The position numbers and the translations under genes were made by a program. From an uncultured Bacteroidia bacterium (GTDB taxonomy: Bacteria; Bacteroidota; Bacteroidia; Bacteroidales; F082), in NCBI GenBank assembly GCA_902774365.1, contig CACYHX010000009.1, positions 1-64,000 on the forward strand: a stretch of 64,000 nucleotides of DNA, read 5' to 3'. Below the pieces are notes generated by a model, which had not been told where the DNA came from, ran no database searches, and was given only the letters and a program-made list of their open reading frames with translations. Each line of letters starts with the position of its first letter. Within the stretch, counting starts at the first letter, position 1. Below, one piece after another: positions 34,402-42,224 of the stretch.

Positions 34402-36507
34402 CTATCCAATCTGGCTCCAGTCAAACGTTTGTGCGAACAACTCCTTGTAATGCTCGCGAAGCATCCTGTTTTCGGGTTTGGCGAGCTTCGGGTCGTCGGC
34501 CAAAAGCTTGATGGCGGCCTCGCGGACTTGCGGAATTAATGGACCGTCTTTTTGAAGGTCACCGATGAGCATTTCGATTTGCCCCGACTGTCTGGTACCA
34601 CCCGTCTCGCCAGGACCGCGCAACTCCAAATCGACCTCAGCGATTTCGAAGCCGTCGTTGGTGCTGCACATGGTTTTCATGCGGGTCTTTCCATCGGGGG
34701 TGAGCTTGTGGTCGGTGACGAGGATGCAATAAGATTGGTCGGCGCCACGACCCACGCGGCCGCGCAACTGGTGCAGCTGCGACAACCCGAAACGATTGGC
34801 GTTTTCGATAATCATCACCGTGGCGTTGGGGATGTTCACACCCACCTCGATGACCGTCGTGGCCACCATGATTTGTGCGTTCCTATTGATAAAGCGTTGC
34901 ATCTCGAAGTCTTTGTCCTCGGCAGTCAACCGGCCGTGACAGACACAGAGTTTATACTGCGGCTCGGGGAAGTCGTGCAACAAGGCCTCATAACCCTCCT
35001 GAAGCGCAATCATATCCGTGTTTTCCGACTCCTTGATGCAAGGATAAACCACATAAATCTGCCGCCCAAGCGCAATCTGCTGCTTCATGAACATCATGAT
35101 GCGGTAGCGGTCGTCGCTATAGACATGATAAGTCTGCACAGGCTTTCTTCCAGGCGGCAACTCATCGATTTTGGAGACATCGAGGTCGCCGTATTGCGTC
35201 ATGGCGAGGGTGCGCGGAATGGGCGTGGCGGTCATCACTAAAGTGTGCGGCGGAATTTCGGTTTTTTCGTAGAATTTCGCCCTTTGCTCCACACCAAAAC
35301 GGTGTTGCTCGTCGATGATGGCCAAGCCTAAGTTTTTGAACACCACCTTGCTTTCGATCAGCGCATGGGTGCCCACCACGATTTGCATCGTGCCATCGGC
35401 CAGACCAGCATAGATCTTCCTCCGCTCTGCGATTTTGGTGGAACCTGTCAGCAGGGCGAAGTTAACGTCCATGTCCTTCAATTGCTCCTGAAGTGTGGCA
35501 AAATGCTGTGTAGCCAAGATTTCGGTAGGTGCCATGAGGCAGGCTTGGAAGCCGTTGTCCAAGGCCAGGAGCATCACCATCAGGGCGACGATGGTCTTGC
35601 CGCTACCTACATCACCTTGCAGAAGGCGGTTCATCTGGTGCCCTGAGCCTAAATCTTTTCGTATTTCCTTGATGACACGCTTCTGGGCGTTAGTCAGCGG
35701 GAAAGGCAGGTGGTCTTTATAAAAACTATTGAAATAGTCGCCCACCACACTGAAAACATGACCTTTGATGGCTTGCTCGCGGTGCATTTTGTTGCGCAGC
35801 AGCTTCAGTTGGAAGAAAAAATGCTCCTCATATTTCAGTCGGCGTGTGGCCTGTTGAATTTCGATGTTGCTAGAAGGCAAGTGGATTTGATAGTAGGCGT
35901 AACGGCGCGGAATCAGTTGCTCTTGCTCGATAAGGGCTTTCGGCAGCGTTTCGGGGATGTATTCATAGACCTGTTGCAAAATGAGTTTCTGCATCTTGGC
36001 GATGGCACGAGTGCCGAGACCGTGGTCCTTCATCTTCTCGGTGGTGTTGTAGACGCCTTGCAAACCCTCGCCGATGAGCGGGTCCTTGGGGTCGTACTCC
36101 TCGATTTCGGGGTGAACAAAGTTGAAGTTGTGGTTGAACTCGCTGGCCTTGCCGAACAACACATACTTCACACCCGGCTTGAAGCGGTCCTTGATCCATT
36201 TCAGCCCACGGAACCACACCACTTCGATACTGCCCGTCTCGTCGTTGAAGAGACCCGTGGCGCGTGTCGCTCTTGGTGCCCCAATGAGTTTGATATTGGA
36301 GATGGTGCCGACAAGTTGGTAATACACCGTGTCGTCGTTGATGTAAGCCACCTTTTGGATTTGGCTGCGGTCGATGTAACGGAACGGAAACTGATTGAGC
36401 ATGTCCTGATAGGTGACCACGCCCAACTCCTTCTTCAGGACTTCGGCCTTCTTCGGTCCGACGCCCTTCAGATAAGCAATATTCGTTTGCAGGAGGTTCT
36501 GTTCCAT
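34402..36507 (-). CDS. recG: ATP-dependent DNA helicase RecG
   Basis: 701 residues from the ATG at 36507 (the frame opens upstream at 36576, inside the TatD gene). N-terminal wedge/OB domain (YLKGVGPKKAEVL at ~12, FPFRYIDRSQI at ~40). Helicase motifs: LLQGDVGSGKTIVALMVM (~292-309, Walker A), IIDEQHRFG (~391, DExQ box), MTATPIPRTLAMT (~424), and QLHQLRGRVGRGADQSYC (~598-615). Remodels stalled replication forks and Holliday junctions. Transcribed divergently from the TatD-like gene with a 36-bp gap that holds both promoters. Confidence 0.97.
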   Translation of the reverse strand: MEQNLLQTNIAYLKGVGPKKAEVLKKELGVVTYQDMLNQFPFRYIDRSQIQKVAYINDDTVYYQLVGTISNIKLIGAPRATRATGLFNDETGSIEVVWFRGLKWIKDRFKPGVKYVLFGKASEFNHNFNFVHPEIEEYDPKDPLIGEGLQGVYNTTEKMKDHGLGTRAIAKMQKLILQQVYEYIPETLPKALIEQEQLIPRRYAYYQIHLPSSNIEIQQATRRLKYEEHFFFQLKLLRNKMHREQAIKGHVFSVVGDYFNSFYKDHLPFPLTNAQKRVIKEIRKDLGSGHQMNRLLQGDVGSGKTIVALMVMLLALDNGFQACLMAPTEILATQHFATLQEQLKDMDVNFALLTGSTKIAERRKIYAGLADGTMQIVVGTHALIESKVVFKNLGLAIIDEQHRFGVEQRAKFYEKTEIPPHTLVMTATPIPRTLAMTQYGDLDVSKIDELPPGRKPVQTYHVYSDDRYRIMMFMKQQIALGRQIYVVYPCIKESENTDMIALQEGYEALLHDFPEPQYKLCVCHGRLTAEDKDFEMQRFINRNAQIMVATTVIEVGVNIPNATVMIIENANRFGLSQLHQLRGRVGRGADQSYCILVTDHKLTPDGKTRMKTMCSTNDGFEIAEVDLELRGPGETGGTRQSGQIEMLIGDLQKDGPLIPQVREAAIKLLADDPKLAKPENRMLREHYKELFAQTFDWSQIG

Positions 36508-36511
36508 GCGA

Positions 36512-36519
36512 CAAAGATA
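36512..36519 (-). promoter_or_regulatory. -7 promoter box for recG, leaderless spacing
   Basis: TATCTTTG on the minus strand, 4 nt before the recG ATG. Confidence 0.6.
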
Positions 36520-36530
36520 GTGATTTTTTC

Positions 36531-36538
36531 TATTTTTG
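36531..36538 (+). promoter_or_regulatory. -7 promoter box for the TatD-like gene, leaderless spacing
   Basis: TATTTTTG on the plus strand, 5 nt before the TatD-like ATG. Only 11 bp separate this box from the opposing recG box. Confidence 0.6.
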
Positions 36539-36543
36539 CAGCC

Positions 36544-37203
36544 ATGAAAACGCCTTTCGTTGACATACATACTCACATTGCAAGAGCCAACGATAATCTA
36601 ATCCAAATTGTTAATTTGGACTTGAACCACCCCTGCTCTGATCAAGGCTACTATAGTTACGGCATCCATCCATGGGCATTGGATAAGGCTGATTTTCAGA
36701 TGGATGAATCCTTGAATAAACTGAGAGAGAACTTGCAACAGCCAAAAGTCGTAGCCCTCGGTGAAGCAGGTTTGGACAAGATGCACAAGGCGAGTTTTGA
36801 AAAACAGATTGAACTTTTCGAGCGACAAATCGAACTTTCGGAAACCTTGAAAAAACCTATGATTCTGCACGATGTGAGGAGTCATAACGAAATCATCGCC
36901 TTGCGGAAGAAACACAAAGCCAAACAACCTTGGATTTTGCATGGTTTCAGCGGGACGGAGCAAGATGTAAAGCAACTCATCGGGCAGGGGTTTTATCTTT
37001 CTGTGGGCGAAAACCTGCTTCATCCCGAAAGAAAAATTCATAAATCATTCAAATTCATCGATTTGGATTATCTCTTCCTTGAAACCGACATGGCGGAAAT
37101 CGAGATTGAAAAGGTCTATGAAGCAGCGGCAAAGATATTGGAAATGGACTTGCCGACTTTGCAAATGAGAATCTTTGCTAATTTTGCACGCATAATTCAT
37201 TAA
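36544..37203 (+). CDS. TatD-family metal-dependent hydrolase
   Basis: 219 residues from the ATG at 36544. Metal ligands: VDIHTH (HxH, ~6-11), ALGEAGLDK (Glu, ~74-82), LHDVRSHN and LHGFSGTEQDV (His), and LETDMAE (Asp, ~179-185). Shorter than the typical ~255 aa TatD DNase, as is common in Bacteroidetes. Probably a Mg-dependent 3'-5' exonuclease or phosphodiesterase. The ~280-residue upstream extension of this frame is antisense to recG and not real. Divergent from recG, which may place both under one DNA-repair theme, but this is inference. Confidence 0.88.
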   Translation: MKTPFVDIHTHIARANDNLIQIVNLDLNHPCSDQGYYSYGIHPWALDKADFQMDESLNKLRENLQQPKVVALGEAGLDKMHKASFEKQIELFERQIELSETLKKPMILHDVRSHNEIIALRKKHKAKQPWILHGFSGTEQDVKQLIGQGFYLSVGENLLHPERKIHKSFKFIDLDYLFLETDMAEIEIEKVYEAAAKILEMDLPTLQMRIFANFARIIH

Positions 37204-37338
37204 TCACAAAACACTCAAAACATGCAAAACCTCAAAGAGAAGCAGGAGCGGCGCGCAACCGCGTCGCCGCTGGAAAGCAGGCCAGTTGGCTGCTTTCCCA
37301 CCATGAAAAAAGTTTTGGCGGTTTTGTAGGTTTTGTGA
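37204..37338. repeat. MITE-like inverted-repeat element, copy B
   Basis: A 135-bp element with the same ends (TCACAAAAC and GTTTTGTGA) and the same central blocks (CGCAACCG, CGCCGCTGGAAAGC, GGCCAGTTGGC, GCTTTCC, AAGTTTTG) as copy A at 27406. The arms between conserved blocks differ. It begins right after the TatD-like stop codon. Confidence 0.85.
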
Positions 37339-37412
37339 CAAAAAAGCCAACCATGTCCTAAAGTCCCACTGTCAGCACAACAATTAAACACTTCAACAAT
37401 CAACACTTCAAC

Positions 37413-37865
37413 ATGATAAAAATCCTCTTCATCTGTCACGGCAACATCTGCCGCAGTCCCATGGCCGAGTTTGTGATGAAACACCTCGTCGAAGAAGCGG
37501 GCTTGAGCGAGCAGTTTGAAATTGCCTCGGCAGCCACTTCGACCGAAGAAATCGGCAACCCCGTCTATCCTCCAGCGAAGCGTAAATTAGCCGAACATGG
37601 CATCGGTTGCGAGGGCAAAAGGGCGAGAGTTATTACCAGGGACCTATACAATTATTATGACTATATCGTGGCCATGGACCATGAAAACCTACTTGGCCTA
37701 AAATGGTTATTCGGCAAAGATACCAACCACAAAATCAGCCTGTTGATGGACTACACCCATCGTCCCAGCGATGTAGCCGACCCTTGGTACACAGGTGATT
37801 TTGAAGCCACTTGGGTGGATGTTTTGGAGGGATGCAAGGGGCTTTTATCCTATCTGAAGAAGTAA
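37413..37865 (+). CDS. Low-molecular-weight protein-tyrosine phosphatase
   Basis: 150 residues. P-loop CHGNICRSP (Cys9, C-x5-R) at the N-terminus and the general-acid DPWYTGDFEATW (Asp ~129) near the C-terminus, both typical; family length ~150. Dephosphorylates protein tyrosines, in bacteria often linked to exopolysaccharide export or stress, but no such genes are nearby. It is the last moderate-GC housekeeping gene before the AT-rich island. Confidence 0.93.
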   Translation: MIKILFICHGNICRSPMAEFVMKHLVEEAGLSEQFEIASAATSTEEIGNPVYPPAKRKLAEHGIGCEGKRARVITRDLYNYYDYIVAMDHENLLGLKWLFGKDTNHKISLLMDYTHRPSDVADPWYTGDFEATWVDVLEGCKGLLSYLKK

Positions 37866-37891
37866 TAAAACTGCATCAGTTTTCCTGACTT

Positions 37892-37969
37892 TTGAGAATT
37901 TTGCGAATGAGATTTGAGAATTTTGTAATACACTTTTGAGAATTTTGTAATGAAGAATTGAGAATTTTG
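37892..37969. repeat. Four 12-mers at exact 22-bp spacing
   Basis: TTGAGAATTTTG occurs at 37892, 37914, 37936 and 37958 without a mismatch, always 22 bp apart, with 10-bp spacers that differ. It lies at the left edge of the AT-rich island, in a 432-bp gap (37866-38297). The rest of the gap holds a low-confidence minus-strand open frame (see rejected list), a TATCCATTTTGGATA palindrome and a promoter. Confidence 0.9.
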
Positions 37970-38170
37970 TTAAATTTATTCGTTGAACACCAAGCAATTA
38001 GAAAATTCTTTGCGCAAAACAGTTGTTTCAGCCCATGCAAGCTTTCGTCGTCGGTAGCGAGGGCATCCCCGTGGAAGACTTCTTGACTGGAGACTTGGAG
38101 CGATTGCTGTAAGCAGTGCCAGTCGTCATACTGTCTTTTTCCATCCACTTCATCCATTTCCATCTCAAAT

Positions 38171-38185
38171 TATCCATTTTGGATA
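38171..38185. promoter_or_regulatory. TATCCATTTTGGATA palindrome, copy 1
   Basis: A 15-bp near-perfect palindrome about 75 bp upstream of the -7 box of the 38298 gene. The identical 15-mer overlaps the -33 region of the promoter at 45838. Possible operator. Confidence 0.55.
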
Positions 38186-38260
38186 CAGTTTCTGCATCCG
38201 ATTTGGATTATTAAAATATTGATTATCAAATAATTAATTTGTTTGTATTGGAAATGTTTG

Positions 38261-38268
38261 TATTTTTG
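38261..38268 (+). promoter_or_regulatory. -7 promoter box for the island's first gene
   Basis: TATTTTTG lies 29 nt before the ATG at 38298, with a TTTG at 38242 as a loosely spaced -33 element. Confidence 0.6.
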
Positions 38269-38297
38269 CTGCGATAAATAATTAAAACACTACAAAC

Positions 38298-38729
38298 ATG
38301 GAAGAACAAAACAACAACGAACAGCAAGAGGAAGCTAAAAGAGGATTTAGCAAATACCTCCTTTATCTCGTAGCTATAGCATTTATAGCTTTCCATATCT
38401 TTAAATCATGCGGAAATGATGAATCTGAATATGAGGAAGAAACCTCCTATGAAAGTAGCGCCACAACCTCCGAAGACTATTCATGGATTGTGGGAACATG
38501 GGCCTGTGATATGGGAGCCTATGGAACCGTAGTCTTGAAATTTGACGGAAACGGAACCTCAGGAGATTGTACCGAAGTACAATATGGATCTTATAAATAT
38601 GGAACCTATCGTGTTGTTGACAACGAATTGCGTTATAAACTGAACGGTGAAAGTGTGACAACCACCATCGAAATCCAATCAGGCCACAGGTTGCATGCTG
38701 GAGAAGGATATTATTATCATAAGAGATAA
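38298..38729 (+). CDS. Single-pass membrane protein with small extracytoplasmic domain
   Basis: 143 residues. A cytoplasmic Glu/Gln/Asn-rich N-terminus (MEEQNNNEQQEEAKRG), one membrane segment (~20-38, YLLYLVAIAFIAFHIFKSC), an acidic linker, then a ~75-residue beta domain (WIVGTWACDMGAYGTVVLKF, YGTYRVVDNELRYKLNG, EIQSGHRLHAG) that resembles small lipocalin-like folds. A Cys right after the membrane segment could alternatively be lipidated. Not recognised as a named family. First gene of the AT-rich co-directional run. Confidence 0.75.
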   Translation: MEEQNNNEQQEEAKRGFSKYLLYLVAIAFIAFHIFKSCGNDESEYEEETSYESSATTSEDYSWIVGTWACDMGAYGTVVLKFDGNGTSGDCTEVQYGSYKYGTYRVVDNELRYKLNGESVTTTIEIQSGHRLHAGEGYYYHKR

Positions 38730-38787
38730 AAACACTAAATAAGAACATTATTTTACAAATTTATCAATCAATTAAATAACAAGTAAT

Positions 38788-39219
38788 ATGAAAACGCAAG
38801 TAAAAAACACTTTGAGCCTTGGACTCATTACGAAATGGTTGGCAGTAGTAGCCATTATAACAATTCTATCCAGTTGCGGCGGTGGAGGCAATGTCTCTTC
38901 GTTGTACGGAACATACGAGGGAAAAGATGATTATGGGAATACCATTAGTATCACCCTTTTACCCCAAAGTGATAATGAATGGAGAAAATATGGCGAAGAC
39001 CATAGTAGCAATTTGGTTTTCAAAGATTCAAAGGGAAGAACCCAATTCACGGATTTCCAATCCATCAAATGGACTTGGGATTTTGACCAAGGATATGTTC
39101 AGACTTATTATTTGGGCAATGAGCGCACTATTATTGATTTCAAACACAAGAAGTTTTATCATAGATACGGTGAGTTTATTGATGGGAGAAACGGTATACC
39201 TTATACGTTCAAAAAATAA
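38788..39219 (+). CDS. Small lipoprotein, unknown function
   Basis: 143 residues. Lipoprotein signal with lipobox LSSC (Cys ~30) followed by a GGGG spacer. The mature part (SLYGTYEGKDDYGNTISITL, WTWDFDQGYVQTYYLG, IIDFKHKKFYHRYGEF) is a single small beta domain similar in plan to the GTYxG/LxF domain of the preceding gene. No family recognised. Its last base overlaps an upstream-most ATG of the next gene (TAATG). Confidence 0.75.
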   Translation: MKTQVKNTLSLGLITKWLAVVAIITILSSCGGGGNVSSLYGTYEGKDDYGNTISITLLPQSDNEWRKYGEDHSSNLVFKDSKGRTQFTDFQSIKWTWDFDQGYVQTYYLGNERTIIDFKHKKFYHRYGEFIDGRNGIPYTFKK

Positions 39220-39224
39220 TGGAA

Positions 39225-39605
39225 ATGAAAAAACTATTATTCGCAGTAATGCTCATGTTTGGTTTGAGCATGGTAGTCGCATCGTGTGGAGGAGGAAACT
39301 CTCGTTCCAATGAAAATAGTTCTTCTCGTTCAGAACAATCTGAAGAAGATCCCTACGATTTGTATTCAGATTGGAGTGAATGCATTGATATAAGAATTGA
39401 GCCTGGTAGTGCTATTGGTCAAGATGTAATAATCAAAAACATATGTAAGCATACAATCAACACAGCTGTTGTTACCGTTTATTGCGATGGCCGTTCACAA
39501 GACTTAAATTATTACAATGTGAAACCAGGGGCAATTGAGAGAAAAACCGTTAGTGTTATGTCGGATGCTGATTTGGAGGTAATTGATATTCAAATTATTT
39601 TTTGA
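39225..39605 (+). CDS. Small lipoprotein of the shared-leader family (126 aa)
   Basis: 126 residues from the ATG at 39225; an ATG two codons earlier (39219) overlaps the previous stop, but the sister genes start MKK. Leader MKKLLFAVMLMFGLSMVVASC is the shared island cassette; the DNA contains TTGGTTTGAGCAT at 39259-39271. After a Ser/Asn/Glu linker the mature part (IDIRIEPGSAIGQDVIIKNI, VVTVYCDGRSQ, YYNVKPGAIERKTVSV) looks like an Ig- or FN3-like beta domain. Function unknown. Confidence 0.75.
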   Translation: MKKLLFAVMLMFGLSMVVASCGGGNSRSNENSSSRSEQSEEDPYDLYSDWSECIDIRIEPGSAIGQDVIIKNICKHTINTAVVTVYCDGRSQDLNYYNVKPGAIERKTVSVMSDADLEVIDIQIIF

Positions 39606-39655
39606 TGACATAATACTGAATTACAAAAAAACAACCACAAATTAAATTATAGAAA

Positions 39656-40573
39656 ATGAAAAAGTTAATTTACGCAGCAGTGCTCCTGCTTGGTTTGAGC
39701 ATCCCTACCATCTCATGCAATGGAGGTGATAATCAGAATAACAAAAGCAATGTGGTGAATAATGAAGAAGCATCCCCTTCAAAGACAGGCATCGTAATCT
39801 CAAAAGAGAATTGTGAATCAGTATTGAGAAGATTATATAATGAGTATGTGTTTGGAGGCCGCATCGATCAATTTGGTCAAGTAGTAGACGAATTGTTCAC
39901 AAAAAACGGAAAGAAAAAACTGATAAATGAATATGAAAATGAATTTGAAGATGAATGTGAGACTGAATGTTACGCGATATGGGCATTAAGAACCAGTGCA
40001 CAAGATTCAAAAGATGATAATGAAGAAAGCAAGATTAATGACATCTTGCCTTTGGTTGGTAATGCGTATGAAGCACATTATATAGATATGGGGTGGAAAG
40101 GAACGACTTTGTTCTTATTCGCTTCGGAAAACGGGAAAGTAAAAATCGATGATTTTGTCAGAGGAGAAGATGAAGTGGCTGAAGAAAATGGTGTGAGTGT
40201 CGACAAAATGGATATAGTGGTTGACAATCAAGGCGAAATAGAAGGCACCTTTATCTTCAAAGATGGGAACAATTACATTGTAAATATGGAAGATTACGTT
40301 GAAGTGCCAACTGCCGGCCATCGCATAGTAACCTATAGCGCAGAAAATGGCCAAGGCGTGATATATACATTTCTTTCCAAAGTCAATGTAAGGAAAGCTC
40401 CCACAACAAGCAGTGCTGTTGTTGCCCAGATGCCTACCTGCGAAGAAGGCATGTTGCCAGAAACATTTCCTTGTCTTGGAAAAGAAGATGATTGGTATAA
40501 AATCAGCATTGATGGTAAAGTCGGATATGTGAGAAATGATTTGGTAAAATGGGATTTTATGGATAGGTTTTGA
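39656..40573 (+). CDS. Shared-leader lipoprotein with DUF3828-like and SH3b domains
   Basis: 305 residues. Leader MKKLIYAAVLLLGLSIPTISC (Cys21) is the island cassette. Residues ~48-165 resemble DUF3828-type domains (VLRRLYNEYVFGG, ELFTKNGKKKLINEY, YEAHYIDMGWKGTTLFLF, KIDDFV). The last ~70 residues form a bacterial SH3 domain (FLSKVNVRKAPTTSSAVVAQ, DDWYKISIDGKVGYVRNDLV). SH3b domains usually bind peptidoglycan or cell-surface ligands. Acidic overall, periplasm- or surface-facing. Confidence 0.82.
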   Translation: MKKLIYAAVLLLGLSIPTISCNGGDNQNNKSNVVNNEEASPSKTGIVISKENCESVLRRLYNEYVFGGRIDQFGQVVDELFTKNGKKKLINEYENEFEDECETECYAIWALRTSAQDSKDDNEESKINDILPLVGNAYEAHYIDMGWKGTTLFLFASENGKVKIDDFVRGEDEVAEENGVSVDKMDIVVDNQGEIEGTFIFKDGNNYIVNMEDYVEVPTAGHRIVTYSAENGQGVIYTFLSKVNVRKAPTTSSAVVAQMPTCEEGMLPETFPCLGKEDDWYKISIDGKVGYVRNDLVKWDFMDRF

Positions 40574-40620
40574 TCATTTGTTTTTGATTTAGAGAACAAT
40601 AAATTCGTAATTACAGAAAA

Positions 40621-41601
40621 ATGAAAAAGAATAGAATCATAATCCTTATGGCATTGTTTTTTGCTGATATACTCTCTTTATCAGCACAAGAATGGATCCA
40701 AGGCCAAAACATTCCATCGGACATTTCCATAACATCCCTACAAGAATACGAGGGTAAAATAATTGCTTTTGGACAAAAACAGTGGAGAGAAGGCCAGCAA
40801 TTCTTCTCAGAACCAAAGTCTTTTGTTTCAACTGACAATGGTTCAACATGGAACGAATATATCAACATTAGTAATGGCAACTCCACGGCAAACACCTTGT
40901 TTTTCTCGAATGGCCGAATCCTAACCTCTGGCAGAAAAGGAGATGCCCAATTGGACTGGATTGGCGCTGTTTGCTATAGCGATGATAATGGAAAGACATG
41001 GAAAGAAGTTGAAACCATACCCCAAGATATTTCTATCACAAAAATCCAAAAATGGGAAGGACAACTCATAGCCTTTGGTCTAAAACAATGGCGCGAGGGA
41101 TTCCAGTTTTTCTCTGAACCCAAATCGTTTGTCTCAGAAGACAACGGCTCGACATGGAAGCCTTTTGTTACAATAACCACAAAGCTTTCAACAACCAATT
41201 CTTTGATGATATCAAGGAATAGAATTATCGCCTCAGGCCGAGAGGGAGAGACCCAATTGGACTGGTTTGGTGCCATTTATTATTCGGATGACAATGGTGC
41301 CACCTGGTCGAAAGCCAATGGACTACCTTCTGACATTGCCGTTTCAGAAATAGTGTCAAACAATGATTATCTTGTAGCAGCAGGGCAGCGTCAATGGAGA
41401 GAAGGGATGCAATTCCTTTCAGAAGCCAAGTTGTATCGTTCCTTTGACAACGGGACAACATGGAAAGAGTTTATACCTGTCACCAACGAGATATCCACAG
41501 CGATTCCTCTGTTGATTACGAACGATAGAATAATCACAGCAGGCCGATTAGGACAAGCACAATTGGATTGGATGGGTGCTTTGTTTTATATCGACAAATA
41601 A
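40621..41601 (+). CDS. Secreted protein of three ~105-residue repeats with Asp-box motifs
   Basis: 326 residues. Signal peptide MKKNRIIILMALFFADILSLSAQ without a lipobox. The rest is three tandem repeats (from ~28, ~132, ~236), each with I[PL][SQ]DI, a GQKQWREGxQF block, SFVSxDNGSTW (an Asp-box) and a GRxGxAQLDWxGAxxYSDDNGxTW end. Asp-boxes mark sialidase-like beta-propellers, but three long repeats with an extra QWREG block do not match a propeller I know. No catalytic sialidase residues are evident. Surface or periplasmic binding role guessed. Confidence 0.8.
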   Translation: MKKNRIIILMALFFADILSLSAQEWIQGQNIPSDISITSLQEYEGKIIAFGQKQWREGQQFFSEPKSFVSTDNGSTWNEYINISNGNSTANTLFFSNGRILTSGRKGDAQLDWIGAVCYSDDNGKTWKEVETIPQDISITKIQKWEGQLIAFGLKQWREGFQFFSEPKSFVSEDNGSTWKPFVTITTKLSTTNSLMISRNRIIASGREGETQLDWFGAIYYSDDNGATWSKANGLPSDIAVSEIVSNNDYLVAAGQRQWREGMQFLSEAKLYRSFDNGTTWKEFIPVTNEISTAIPLLITNDRIITAGRLGQAQLDWMGALFYIDK

Positions 41602-41613
41602 TGCCGATTTGCT

Positions 41614-42201
41614 ATGAAAAAAACTATTTATGCAGTAATGCTCCTTCTTGGTTTGAGCATGATGGCTTCTTGTGGAGAAAAAAACAAGTCCTTCGTAGAC
41701 TTAGGGGCTTCTTCGGACGATTTCTTAAATGAAAGGGCAAAGTCGTCCTCACACAATATGGACAGAGCCTTCTCGAAAGAGATTGACAAAAACGGCTATG
41801 TTTATTTCTCCACACAGTACGAATACGATAAGAAGTTACAGTATTATATGGTTTTTTACCCCTTTGTGTACAGCAAAGATGGTTTGGATGGCATTATGTA
41901 TCTAGTGTACTATGGTGACAACTGGAATAATAGTATAAAACTATCCCAAGTAACGTATTATGCTGATTATAAGGTTGTCGGCGATTACATGCGCTTAACC
42001 AACATCGTTCAACGCGGAAAAAACACGACATGTCCTAACCCCGTCATATATAAAATTGACAAATCGGATGGCAAACTTAGGCTGAACGGTCGTTTCATAC
42101 GCCAGACATCCAAGTCAGTAAGCATCGAGGAAACAGAACCTCTCCCAAAGACTATCATCGATTTGATTGGAGGCGACGACCTCAACTTGCACACTTTTTA
42201 A
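41614..42201 (+). CDS. Shared-leader lipoprotein, unknown mature domain (195 aa)
   Basis: 195 residues. Leader MKKTIYAVMLLLGLSMMASC (Cys20) of the island cassette; DNA has TTGGTTTGAGCAT. The mature part is Tyr- and Lys-rich (YVYFSTQYEYDKKLQYYMVF, YLVYYGDNWNNSIKLSQVTY, LRLNGRFIRQTSK), apparently one beta-rich domain of no recognised family. 12 bp after the repeat protein and 23 bp before the next lipoprotein, consistent with one transcript. Confidence 0.75.
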   Translation: MKKTIYAVMLLLGLSMMASCGEKNKSFVDLGASSDDFLNERAKSSSHNMDRAFSKEIDKNGYVYFSTQYEYDKKLQYYMVFYPFVYSKDGLDGIMYLVYYGDNWNNSIKLSQVTYYADYKVVGDYMRLTNIVQRGKNTTCPNPVIYKIDKSDGKLRLNGRFIRQTSKSVSIEETEPLPKTIIDLIGGDDLNLHTF

Positions 42202-42224
42202 AATTACAAATCAATTTTTAGAAA

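Noticed and set aside
35710-36543. Upstream extension of the TatD frame
   Set aside because: Antisense to recG; homology to TatD begins only at the ATG at 36544, where a -7 box also sits.
37892-37969. Possible CRISPR array
   Set aside because: The conserved unit is only 12 bp and the spacers 10 bp; no cas genes nearby.
37876-38163. 95-codon minus-strand frame in the island-border gap
   Set aside because: Its C-terminal third is only the translated 22-bp repeat array; no promoter or recognisable domain. It could be a decayed gene, but the support is too weak to list.
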